A stretch of 64,000 bases of DNA. It comes from Nephrocerus scutellatus (taxonomy: Eukaryota; Arthropoda; Insecta; Diptera; Pipunculidae). Below the pieces are notes generated by a model. The model saw only the letters and a list, made by a program, of their open reading frames with translations. It was not told the origin of the DNA and did not search any database. Both the position numbers and the translations under genes were made by a program. Location of the stretch: positions 129,238,277 to 129,302,276 of the forward strand of contig OX352761.1 in the NCBI GenBank assembly GCA_947095585.1. The letters are read 5' to 3'. Each line of letters opens with the position of its first letter. The first letter of the stretch is position 1. Shown piece after piece: positions 11,826-22,410 of the stretch.

Positions 11826-12194
11826 CTGTGGGGATGAGTGCGGAAGAAAGGCAAATTGTAACCATAACGTGAGCTATTTCCAATTTTTTTTATATTTTTT
11901 TTTCCAAAAAGTAATTACAATAGAAGAAGAAACGGAAAATCGATAGTGTACACTTTGGAAAATTGTTGCAATTAAAAGAAAGGAAAATGTCTGTTTAATA
12001 TTGAAGCGGTAAATGACAGTTAAGGTGGTAAAATGATAAGGCGAAGAAAATTGTTAAACTTTTTTGAAGTGCGAAAAAGATTACTTAGAAATCATACTTA
12101 GGTAGGGGGTGCCGTAAAAGTTACTTAGTCCACCTTTACACTTTCTGTGAAAAATTGTGTATCGAGCAGTATTTAAATTCTTCTTTTTGAAAAA

Positions 12195-12400
12195 AAAAAT
12201 AATTATGATATCAAAGCCGAGTTAAAAGAAGTTTTTTGAAACTCTGCACCTTCGTTTGCAACAATTAAATACTGGACAGCTGAAATTAAACGGGGTCGTA
12301 CGAGCATTTTTGGGAGAGATCGTCCAGGTCGTCCAAATATGGTCACCACACCAAAAATGATTGGCATTGGCATGGATGCATAAGCCATAATCGACATCTT
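12195..12400 (+). mobile_element. mariner transposase N-terminal fragment
   Basis: Reads IKAELKEVF, APSFATIKYWTAEIKRGRTS and RDRPGRPNMVTTPKMIG. This is the first helix-turn-helix and the GRP linker of an irritans-like mariner transposase. One in-frame stop is present and nothing catalytic remains. It is a different mariner subfamily from the one just downstream. Confidence 0.8.
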
Positions 12401-12434
12401 TCACCTTAAAAATGGGAAGACAATAACTAACGAA

Positions 12435-13110
12435 GTTTGAATACGAGGGTTGCCTTTTATATTTCGGGATCGGGCAACCCTAGTACTGCCATTTGGTAAC
12501 TGTACTTTCTTTCGTAAAGTTTGATATTTTAGAAGATATATTTAGTCACAACGTTTTTTATACCGCCGCTATTTTTGTTTGTTACAGTGATTTCAAAATT
12601 TTATTTCAGTGCAAAAATCTTCCAAAAATCGGACTAAATCGTGAATATTTTGGTGCGGTTATTTTTTACAACTTTCAACGCAGTTTAACTCCACAACAGT
12701 GCATTGATTAACTTAATTCGACTATTGGGAACGAACTATCTTCAACGATCGATGGTTTAACAGAATTCAATCGTTACCGCAGTTCGCTCGAATTTCTTGA
12801 AGGTCGTCCAAAATCGGTTGTTGTTCATGTTCTGATACTACAGAATGGTCTGAGTATGAGCAGAAGTTATCAAAAAATTAAATGGGGATAGGAGCTGGAT
12901 TCATTATTACGACCCTGAGCCAAAGAAGCAGTGGTGTAAAATGCGATAAGCGCCAAACGAGTTTAAGGTCATACCATCAGCTTGGAAGATTATGACAACA
13001 ATGTTTAGGAATCACAAGAAATCCTGTTGATAGATTATAAACCAAAAGGTACCAATATCACAGAACGCTAATGCTCTAAGACGCTTAAGAGAGGGTGAGA
13101 TTGACTGAAG
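12435..13110 (+). mobile_element. mariner relic with 5' terminal region
   Basis: It starts with a terminal-type sequence containing GGGTTGCC (12447-12454) and its inverse GGCAACCC (12473-12480). The debris then reads REYFGAVIFYNFQRSLTPQQ, CID, FNRYRSSLEFLEGRPKSVVV (N-terminal DNA-binding region) and, after a deletion, WIHYYDPEPKKQW and EFKVIPSAWKIMTT from the catalytic core. It has many stops. Its N-terminus would join naturally onto the type of sequence seen at 1-120, so both are probably one subfamily. Confidence 0.82.
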
Positions 13111-13685
13111 GCGTGTTCTTGCACCAATTGCAAGGCACTGAGTCTCTAATTACCATGATTGATATGAAATATGTGGCTTCCAGGAATTACATAGCTCATC
13201 TGCCTAACAATCCTAACCTAATGATTTCCAACTGTTCCCAAATTTGAAGAAAAATTCACTTGGAAAGCATGAATCACCAAAGTTAGCAGCAAAATGATCA
13301 TTTTAAAGTCGGACATTGGAAATTTATTTATAGATCTAAGCAACTCAAGGAGATAATATAGAAAAAAGTTATAAAATTGAAAATATCCGACTGGTAAAGA
13401 AATCATTTCGCGAACTTAGCAAATATGAAATCTAAATGATTTCAAGTCATCACAGAAACCCTTTTGAGATCTTAAATGATTGATAATCAATAACCAATAA
13501 TTTAATTTTTAATATCTCAATAAAGTGTTTACTCTACAGATGCTGCGTATTAGACTGTAAGATAAAATATAATGTACGCGGAATATATTATATATCTATA
13601 TATGTATGTGTTAATGTTACATAAAAGGACAAATTACACATGTGCAGATTATTTTAAAATTTAAAAGCAAACATAACATACATAC

Positions 13686-14252
13686 CTATTGCCATCTCTC
13701 TTTATGAAATGAGGATATTGTAAACTAAAATGTAAATCTAATTCCGTCTCCGACAGGGGAACACTGCCACAACCACCACCGCCGCCACCACTAACTCCTA
13801 GAGCGCTTCCAACTGTTATGCCCGTGCCAATGCCGACATTGCCAACATTGCCAGGAGTACCAGCGATAGCATTGATATGACCAACACCACCACTGCTCAT
13901 AAGGATATTATTAGTGGGGCCAATTGATGCACTCATTTGTCCGACAGTTCCCACTCCACTGCCGCCTCCAGAGATGTTTCCTTGATAGAACTGATGCTGT
14001 TGTTGCTGCTGTTGCTGCAAAAGCAACAAATTCGTCCCAGGCGATGCATTATTAGCCATCGATAGTTGTTGTTGTTGTTGTTGTTGCTGCTGGTACAGCT
14101 GAGATCCAGGAGTGTTCTGCTGTGTTATTGGAATTTCATGTGAGCGTAGTGTACGCTTTGAGCTTTGCATCTTCACAGCTAGCGACAGGGATGTCATATC
14201 CCCTGGCAATGGTGTCAATATTGATAATCTTGTTATTGTCAGTGAGCAGAGT
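13686..14252 (-). CDS. KrT95D: PACS family sorting protein, first half of the cargo-binding region with a polyQ/Gly-rich insert
   Basis: Most upstream exon visible. The acceptor CTCGTTTCAG precedes 14252. The first base is the third base of a codon, probably Arg. The frame reads LCSLTITRLSILTPLPGDM, then SLAVKMQSSKRTLRSHEIPI, which aligns with the start of the PACS cargo-binding region. A roughly 120-residue insert follows, with two glutamine runs (9 and 7 Q) and a Gly/Ala/Val-rich part. Conservation resumes at ETELDLHFSLQYPHFIKRDG. The donor GTATGT-like site follows 13686, leaving two bases (AG). The 567 bp are open throughout. Vertebrate PACS has only a short linker at the insert. An exon coding the N-terminal ATWE(V/I)DR-type block should lie upstream; I did not find it. 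Confidence 0.92.
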
Positions 14253-15450
14253 CTGAAACGAGAACAACAAAAGACGAAATACCAAGTGAGGACGGGTTGG
14301 TTGATTGGTTGGTTTGTTGTTTTGAAAAGAGTCAAGTAAAGGATATTACATATATATACATGCAAGTACTCCTTGTTATATCTAAACAAAAAAAAAACAG
14401 TATGGTTTGACAAGGTAGATGCCACAATGATGCTGATGATCTTCACATGCCATGTAATTATTGAAAGCATCGAGCTTCGAATGTGTCTCATTTTATGGGT
14501 TTCGGTTGCTGTTGTGGACGCCCGGGATTGAAGCTACATTATATGGTAGGTAGCTCATGCAATCTGCACCCTTTATTGTGGTTGGTTGTTTTTTTTATTA
14601 TTGTTTATGTAAATGAGGAGTTTTCAAGGATTTTATTTTTATCCGGATTTAAATCATCCTTGACTTGAGGGAGGAAAGTAAACGTTCTTAGTAGAGAGGA
14701 GCGCTGTTCCTAATAATTTTTTTCTTTTGTTACTTCTCATTAGTTGTTTTGTTTGGTGGACGTCTTTTGACTGTCTTTGTAATCCTTCATTATGTGTAGA
14801 CTATACAATTAACAAGACTTTGATTAAATCAATGGAAAGTGGAGCACGTATACGAACCTTACCCTCCTACCGTATAAGACCTTTAATTGACTTAACAAAC
14901 CAATTAGGTTGTTCGTGGAACAGCGGCACTTGTAATTAATTTTAATTGAATAGAATGATGAATAATGAATAAATATTTGCATACATATAATTGTATGTGC
15001 TGATTATGTTTGCTTTGACCAAATAATGAGTCCAATTGTTCCTTAATGATTTCTTGGTGCAAACAACATTTGTCATCTCGGTTCCCCACCAAATGAAGTG
15101 TTAAGCAATATAACCATATATCTTAAGCTTAAAACTCATCTATCCGTAATGAATCATTTGCAGTTTTCTATTTAGCCGGCAAATTACACTCAACGCAACT
15201 TTTTTGTTAAAGATACGTCTCCTTAACCAAAGTAATGCTGGGCTGGGACTAAACTTACTTCTGTTTATATTTTACAAACAGGTACTTAATTGTACTAAAT
15301 AACGCATAATGGAAGACAGCAATTATTAAGCCTTGATATATTTTTGTTTTATCATTTAATTTTCAGTCTCTGAATCGTATAATAGTACAGAAACTGAAGT
15401 TGAAATCGTTCTGAAGGTAATATTTCTGGTCTGAAGCCGCGTATTAAAAT
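14253..15450. other. Presumed PACS 5' intron, no gene seen
   Basis: AT-rich sequence upstream of the first visible PACS exon. No exon with the expected N-terminal PACS residues and no recognisable repeat was identified. Confidence 0.6.
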
Positions 15451-15502
15451 CGACGACAATTCGCAAAAACCAATTCGCCGAAAAGTAATTCGCAGAAAAA
15501 TT
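15451..15502 (+). repeat. Tandem 15-bp units, AATTCGCAGAAAA family
   Basis: CGACAATTCGCAAAAACC followed by two more AATTCGCNGAAAA units of 15 bp. It is the same unit and preceded by the same CGACAATTC start as at 2096-2174. No inverted partner was seen nearby, so it looks like one end of a broken element. Confidence 0.7.
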
Positions 15503-15719
15503 TACTATATATGCTAACAACAAAACTATTGGTAAGAAATGGGAACTGCATCCGATGATGACTCTTTGGCTGTACACAGCTGTGGAGCACCCTATTCTTA
15601 CCTATGAAGCGCTGGTCTAATGGCCGGCAAATAAGAAAAAATACAAAACAAGCAGAATACAAAGATCAGCAGCTGCAGTGCAGCGTCTAAGAGAATCTGG
15701 GTGTTTTGTCACCAAACCA

Positions 15720-16270
15720 AAGTGCAATCAACTGCACTCCTAAACTATGCTTTAGTCCTAGCATTGCGTGGAGTTTCCAAGAAAGTTGGAATGATGGGAC
15801 AGTTTTAGAGCTTTTTGATTTAACTTTATTCACCGATAAATCCAAGATTGGTAATGGAGTCGGTGCTAAAGTTTTTTCTGAAAACCTTAATCTTTCAAGG
15901 TCCTGTAAGCAACTTAATTCTTTTAGCATTTTCCAGGCGGAGATCCCAGCGATAAGGTGATAAGGGAGGCATGTAGGGTTGGTATATGCGTAGACAGCCA
16001 ATCTGCAGCAAAAGTCATTATTGCTACAAGCAACACTTCTAAACTTGTCGGACAGTGCCAGTGACGGCAATAAAAGACCTACTGTACTTTGAGCTCCGTC
16101 AGAGAAGGCGTTCTCACCTTCCTTACCACCAAAGCAGAGTTAAGGTAAAATGACTTGAACAATTGCACCACGTCGAGATGGCCTTCCTATAATAAAAACA
16201 AATCCACCGATCTGATCTCCAGATCGCGGAAAGATATTTCCAGAATGGTTTCCATAATCATTCCATTTTG
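15720..16270 (+). mobile_element. Jockey-type LINE RNase H fragment
   Basis: Reads SWNDGTVLELFDLTLFTDKS, KIGNGVGAKVFSENLNLS, SIFQAEIPAI, REACRVGICVDSQSAAKVII and TSKLVGQC. These are the RNase H catalytic blocks of a jockey/R1-type element, with the first Asp in FTDKS, the Glu in QAEI and the second Asp in VDSQ. It continues to WPSYNKNKSTDLISRSRKDI. The copy is frameshifted. The copy at 28660-29185 shares the same residues with an internal deletion. Confidence 0.85.
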
Positions 16271-16384
16271 CAGACATGTATATTTCCGGGGACAATACTT
16301 TCTATTAAAATTTGAGTGTAATCGGGCCGCGGGGTCGGGAGGCTCCCATACAAATGTTTTCCCCGGCATCAGATCATTTCATAC

Positions 16385-16625
16385 TATAATGACTGTGTTC
16401 TGTCATTGCTGTGCAGTGTGAATCCCGAAAACACCAAAAGTATTTTTTACGGTCCCACCTCTTGCGAATATCTGAAAAACATCCTCGGCTAATAACTTGT
16501 CATGGAACGCTTCTCTATTCGCCGTTCGGATACGGTAATACATTGTAGGTCCCTTCCATTTGTGTGCAAAAATATACATGAACTACAAAAATGGTCGCGC
16601 CAAAATATAAATATTATTATTATTT
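16385..16625 (+). mobile_element. SINE-like element (copy 1)
   Basis: Shares order and words with 53500-53745: AATCCCGAAAACACCAAAAG, TATTTTT, GTCCCACCTCT, AATAACTTGTC, TGTAGGTCCCTT, CATTTGTGTGC and AATGGTCGCG. It ends in an ATT repeat. The head (near GTGTGAATCCC) sits where a tRNA-type B box would be. A short body with a trinucleotide tail and no open frame suggests a tRNA-derived SINE, which is inference. Confidence 0.65.
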
Positions 16626-18300
16626 TGGATAGTTCTAACAGTGATGTTAAGATGCTTGTATGACAGACAAAAGGGGTTTAAAGACATTTTCCTATCGCCC
16701 GCACAAAGATGACAATGCGATGTTGATTTGTCTGTATTTATTTGATTATGGAAAAAGTGTTTTAACCCTAGGAAAGTATCCTTTCTACTTGAACCACAAA
16801 ACAACAAACCAAAAGTAGTGTTAAGCGCCTTTGTGGTATAATCCTATGGCCTTGTTGCATTTAATCTGGTGTCTTCACTTATTGGTCTGAATCCTTGCTT
16901 GTGCAGACAAATTCATTGTTTTGTACGAACTCGGGCAAGAGCGAGCGAGTTGAACAGTTCTTTACAATAGCTCCTTTACAAAAAATTGCATCTTACGTCT
17001 TTCCTTATTAGACTGAATTCTGAGCTGACTGAGCAAGAGCGGGCGAACTGAAGAGTTATTTACAAATGACAAAATAAGACAGAAATTTTTTGAAACAAAA
17101 TAAATAAAATTTGCTCTTTACTTATTATGCGTATGTCAGTTTATGTATTTTTTACAAAATACAAACTAACAAAACAAAATTCCCCTAAACTCCAATTTAT
17201 TGAAATTCTTCTCGCAACATCTTAACTAAAGGTGAAATACTTGTTTCAATATTTCGAAGTTTTCTTTTTTTTACGAAGTTTATTTAATTTATCAAAAAAC
17301 AGACAAGCGCAGGTGAAAAGTTTCTTTTTAAAAGGCTTATTGCAAAAATATTACCAAAGTCGAATAAGCCACCGAGAAAGACGTTGATTAGATAAAATTT
17401 AACCTTATAATGGAACGAAATGGCGCATTGACAATTCTTCAAATATAAATGAGTACATTACCTAAACATTCGTTCTTCACAGAAAAAAAAAATATAATGT
17501 TAATTATTGTGTACTGCTTTTGCTTTTTCTACCAATAATTCATATTATGGTCACTGCGCGACAAGAAAACATTTTTATCAAACAAAATGATTAAACAATT
17601 TTATTTGTTGCGTCGTCGTTGTCGTCGAAACAAAGAAACGACAGCTGAAACAACAACTATTAAGTGGAAAGTCAATAGACGAGCGGGCGGGTATTATCAG
17701 CGCTATCTTAATCAGATCGCTACACATACATTGATATCTACGAGGAGTTTTGCCATTGCAAATATTGTCTTGTGTTTCAATGCAAAAGTTTGAAGTCATC
17801 AGTTATTTGAATTGGAAGTGTTACACTAGTTGATCAGTTGATAATGAAACTTTACCACTCGGAACACTTCTGCTTCGATAGTGATAATTTTTAAAAGTAA
17901 AATTCCAGCAAACTAAATAAAGAATATCCATTACCGGTTTTCTTATGTTAGTATCTACGGTATTTTGGAAACTAGACACCAAGACGGGGACGGGGAATTT
18001 TAACAGAGTATGATGGCAATCGATACAAACTATGTAGGAAACAGTTGTTAAGCCATTACTTGACATCCCTAACATCATATGACCATTTAATTGAAATCAA
18101 AATAAAAAAATTAATTATTGACTTAACTTGTTTGTCTATTTAAGCCGTAATCGATAGCAATTGGATGTTATCGATTACGACATCCCTAGCCTTCTATAAG
18201 CTGACACTATACTTCCAGCTTGCTACCAACGTCAAAGGAGCTTTAATTTATCGTGGTCTCAAGATTTAAAGAGTTATAGAAAAAAGACGTGGGCATGCAC
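16626..18300. other. No gene seen
   Basis: AT-rich, no conserved frame. One perfect 11-bp hairpin, CGTAATCGATA/TATCGATTACG with a 12-base loop, is at about 18146-18179. Confidence 0.6.
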
Positions 18301-18499
18301 TTATTTTTTATTCCATACCGTTATCGGCTGCTACGGCTGCTATTGACCAGAAGCACTTCTTAAATATTGTGATCTTGTGCCAACATATGCACACGCTCAA
18401 GGGGTTAGAACCCTTATAATGCAAGGCACGGGTGGACACTGAAGTATTAACGAGAATATGTCTATGCGAATGCATTTGGTTCATAGTGCAGCGGTAACA

Positions 18500-18960
18500 C
18501 AGACTCTGGCATATTACCAGTGTTGTACGACCCAAAATGGGGTCGCAAGATATTTTATTGGAATCGCGATCATCAGTCTTGGGAAAATTGCTCTGGGACG
18601 GAAAATTTAAATGGACTTCTGTCCAAAACATTAGATATTAAATTCACACATTGTGTGATTCATAGGAAGGCATTAGAAGCTAAAAAAATGGTAACTGAAA
18701 AGTAGCGTTCTTAAGAAGCTGAAATTGACGTCTATTGATCTTTTAGCAGTTGAGATTTCAAACCACGAATAGATAGCACAGCCATTAATGACAAAACCAA
18801 TTGCTTTGTACCATCTTTGAATAAAAGCACAGAAAGAGTTTGCTGAGCTGTCAACTTTGAAAGTATTATTTTCCAATCAATCGGTCGACAATTTCTGGCT
18901 TTCAATTAAAAAGAAATATCTTATCCGGTATGACATAGCAGTGCAAATTATTTTGCGATT
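18500..18960 (+). mobile_element. hAT (ZBED5-like) transposase fragment
   Basis: DIKFTHCVIHRKALEAKKMV (about 18636-18690) is the conserved block of ZBED5/SCAND3-like hAT transposases (FTHCxxHRxALA). Decayed downstream sequence follows. The matching right terminus of a hAT element is at 20600-20680. Another copy of the upstream part of the same kind of transposase is at 60180-60480. It is a dead copy. Confidence 0.7.
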
Positions 18961-19259
18961 CACTACTTAATATCTTTGTGAGTAACTAACTTTATCTAAA
19001 TCAAAATATCGCACTCGAATTCAAAATATAGAAGAGAAAATGAGACCAGCGCTTTAAAAATTGAGCAACGTCTTTGGTTACTTTGATCAAATAAGCAAGC
19101 TCCAGATTTAATATATATTTTTTAAAAAACAGCACTTTTTAACAACATTTTATTAAACTTCGCTTTACGAGAGATTTTTGACTACGTTGTTTACCAATAC
19201 CCAGATGACAACCATATCGTGTCGGGTGTTTGGGACAAAAATTAAGTTCGGGACATATT

Positions 19260-20415
19260 AGTGGTTCAAAAGACAAAGATTTCAGTCCTTTTGAATTTTT
19301 GGATTAGAGACATTGTTTATTCAGAAAAAAATCTGAACAAGTTTCACACATTCGGATGCATCATGAGTTTGGCAATAAGAGACCTAATATGCCGATATTC
19401 GAACAAAAAGGCTGAAGCCAGGTATGCTCAATGCAATGTCTAAAATCCCCATAAACAGAAGCGAATTAGTAATCCAATTACGGTAACGAATTCTCAGCTT
19501 AGGAATTTTGCTGGTAAAGTTTCCGAACTCTGTAAAATATAGCCTATCCGCTGTATCGAGCAACCATAGCTGGTAATAGGTTCATAGACATTTCGCCATT
19601 CATGAAAGGCAGAATATAAGGCCGCACTCATATCATAAGGGATGTTTTTAATCTGCGAACCCATTATCGGCCCTATGAGTGCGTTACAGCTGTTCGGGTA
19701 CAGAGGACGGAAACGGAATGTATCCCACTTAAGCCTGCCAAATATGGTATTAAAAAAATACAGAACATGTGACTCTTTGACGTACTCTCCACTAAAACGA
19801 CAAATATATACTGGCAAAATAAACTACGTCAGGGACCAAGTCAACCAAGGCGAGAGGGTTGTGAGGGAGCTAGATGCCTGCACAGGGAGAAATGTGACTA
19901 TGGACAACCTATTCACAACACTACCATTTTTCAAGGAGTTGTCAAGTTGGAACTTGACTTCTGCAGGCAAAGTAAAAAAACTAAAGATATGTGCACATCG
20001 AGTTCAAATCCTCCAGAACTAGGGAAGTCACATATAGATAGTTTGAATTTGCTGAAAATGCCACGTTGTGCTCCTACGTCCCAGTCCCAAACAGATTCGT
20101 GGTTCTGTTGTCCACCATTCACAGGAATGCCGACTGAAGAAAAAGCCAGAAATAATAATGTATTGTAATAATAAAAAAAAGGGCGGCGTGGACACGATAA
20201 ACAAAATTCTGTTCCAGAACTCCACAAAACGGACAACTTCACGATGTCCTTTTGCGAAGTTTTATAATATTCTGGACAAGGCTGCTCTTGCTGCGTTTAT
20301 TATACTTCTTCATAACCAAAACAACCAACTCGGTTCCACCAATAAGTCCGGAAGGTGGCAGTTGATCGAAAATCATCCGTCCTCTTATATTGGAAAGATC
20401 GAAAAATGTTAACAT
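19260..20415 (+). mobile_element. piggyBac-like transposase relic
   Basis: Three frames give a piggyBac/PGBD-type transposase: LQLFGYRGRKRNVSHLSLPN, the block QIYTGKINYVRDQVNQGERV, TGRNVTMDNLFTTLPFFKEL (second catalytic Asp in TMDN), KKPEIIMYCNNKKGGVDTIN (third Asp in GVDT) and LDKAALAAFIILLHNQNN. The first catalytic Asp normally precedes GYRGR and is not visible, and several frameshifts occur. TTAA-flanked ends were not recognised. It sits between hAT transposase debris and a hAT right end, so it probably inserted into that element. Confidence 0.88.
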
Positions 20416-20599
20416 TACTGGAAGATTTCCATCAGGACAGCAATAGAACCCATTTAAAAAAACATGAAACATAAATTTACATTGTCTACAATTTTTACAT
20501 ATTTATAGCTAATATGTCATTGTATTTGGTAGCAATTCCTAACAAGAACAATAAAGGGAATCTTAAAAATAAAAATGTTGTTAAATGTTCTATTTTATT

Positions 20600-20680
20600 A
20601 GCATTTATAAAACTAGTGGGGTCGCCAAAATGCCTTAACTGAAAAAGTGGGTCGCGAGAAAAAAAGTTTAAGAACCCCTG
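20600..20680 (+). mobile_element. hAT right terminus
   Basis: GTGGGGTCGCC, then GTGGGTCGCGAG, then a run of A and TTTAAGAACCCCTG ending at 20680. On the other strand this reads CAGGGGTTCTTAAACTT, the typical hAT terminal inverted repeat. The left partner was not located with confidence; a candidate is CAAGGGGTTAGAACCC near 18398. Confidence 0.75.
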
Positions 20681-21534
20681 CACTAAGCCATTCCACTACC
20701 CACTGCAATTTCCCAACTTGTTTGCTGTTTCGAACAGCAAATACTGAATTTACAGTGAATCTTATCTGGTGACTCCGATGAGTCAGATGAGAAATATTTA
20801 TTTTTATAAATTCAAATGCGAAAAAATAATTATAAAGAATTCTTATTTCTTTTTCTTTCTTTTTCGAAAGAAAATCTATATTGTGTATGAGTGAACGAGT
20901 GTTGTTGATGAATACGAGTTGTGATGAGGATATAAAAATACATTTAAAAAAAAATTTAAAACATGCAGTTATCTCATTGCTTTGTCATCCAAATGAAATA
21001 TTTTTTAATATGAAATTATCTCAGTTTGGACGTACGAGAAAACCAACACATACACACTTACTTAAACGATTAAGCTAAAAAATGTGTGCATTTATTTGGG
21101 ACGACGGAAGAAATTCAACAAAAGAGAAGGTGCCGTCGTACCATAAACTTTTAATAAAGTGTTATAGTATGGAGAAGTATACTTAGTTACCGTTCTCCCT
21201 TGGCAATGAGTCTCTATATAAAAAAAAACTTTGGTTTTTATAAAGAAAAAGAGTGGAGTAAGAAATCAAAGGAGTATACATTTTCGTAAAACCTTTTCTA
21301 CATTGCTTCGATCAATAGCGGAACTGATTGAACTAAAGAAGTCATCCGATCTGGAGAAAACAAATCACTTGAACTAATCTTTGAAATATTTAAAAAATTA
21401 AAAAGGCAAAGGGGAATAAATGCAATAATTCAGGCAAAAAAAGACATTTATATACAGAGGCCGGCTGTAATTTCGTCGTTTATTAATAGTTTTTTATTTA
21501 TTATTTTTACAGAATTTTAAATTCTAGATAAAAC
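20681..21534. other. No gene seen; one repeat fragment
   Basis: AT-rich. Positions 21185-21235 carry CTCCCTTGGCAATGAGTCTC followed by TATATAAAAAAA, a fragment of the repeat family at 50665-50765. Confidence 0.65.
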
Positions 21535-22410
21535 ACGTTACTGCTCGATATAGCCAGCTATAGCACGGATGATAGCATCGAATCTCTTAACGAAGGCAAT
21601 GTATGCTGCACGAACATGACCTCTTACTATTTTGGTCCATTCTCTACGAAGAGCTGTCTTCAATGCGACCACGCTTTCATATCTTTTTGTCGGCAACTTG
21701 GTCTCCAAAATCGACCATATAGAGAAGCCCATTGGATTCAAGTCTGGTGAGTATGGAGACCATTGTTGTGAAGAAATTAAATTTGGAACGTGACTTTGTA
21801 AAAATTGTTGTGACAAACGAGCTTTGTGTGATGGTACTGAGTCCTATTGCAATGTCCAGCGGTTGTTACCGAATTTTTTTTTAATGATTCTACGACGATT
21901 CGCAGAAAATCAATTCACAGGGATAACCCATTTAACGCCTTCTTGCTTAACCTTGACCTCCTAATCGATAAAGACTATCGGAGATCAACCATTTGCAATT
22001 ACAGCTGCCCAGACCATTACAAAAAATTACATTACAAAAAATGATCACAAAATTCCACGACAAACAAAAAAAAAGCAAGCAAACACACGGACACGCGAAG
22101 TTAATATAGTAAATTTAGAAACCAAGTTGACGATATCGTCTTAGCACTTTGCATCTTTCAAGTTGAACTGCCTTTTGAGCTTTTGAAGTTCGTTTTTCAG
22201 TATCCATTGAATGCTTCTATTGGACACGTGCCGATTTTTTGTGCACTTTGTCAGGGATTTCGCTTAATTTGTGCCTTCACTTTGGGAACCATTTTTGTGG
22301 ATGTTGCTGTTTTTACAAGGCCAACTCCATTGCGTTTTGCGATGATACCAGTGTCGTGGTAACGTGTGATGGTCCAATACCTAAAAGTATATTACATAAC
22401 GAGCGAGGAA
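21535..22410 (-). mobile_element. Tc1-like (maT-type) transposase relic
   Basis: On the minus strand: RYHDTGIIAKRNGVGLVKTA, TSTKMVPKVKAQI, RNP (first helix-turn-helix and linker), a decayed core (WAAV-type block near 21990) and then a clean C-terminus. The last part reads SHVPNLISSQQWSPYSPDLN, PMGFSIWSILETK and RFDAIIRAIAGYIEQ, with the third catalytic Asp in SPDLNP. It stops at 21538. The middle carries foreign sequence, including two AATTCRCAG units at 21897-21925. It is frameshifted and non-functional. Confidence 0.88.

Larger units (their letters stand above)
11826..13685. other. PACS intron carrying two mariner relics
   Basis: A 1.86-kb intron. Flanking splice phases agree (both AG|A). 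Its middle is occupied by the mariner fragments listed separately. The rest is AT-rich with no coding signal. Confidence 0.85.

Noticed and set aside
15687..16070. 127-codon minus-strand open frame
   Set aside because: It is the antisense shadow of the RNase H domain on the plus strand.
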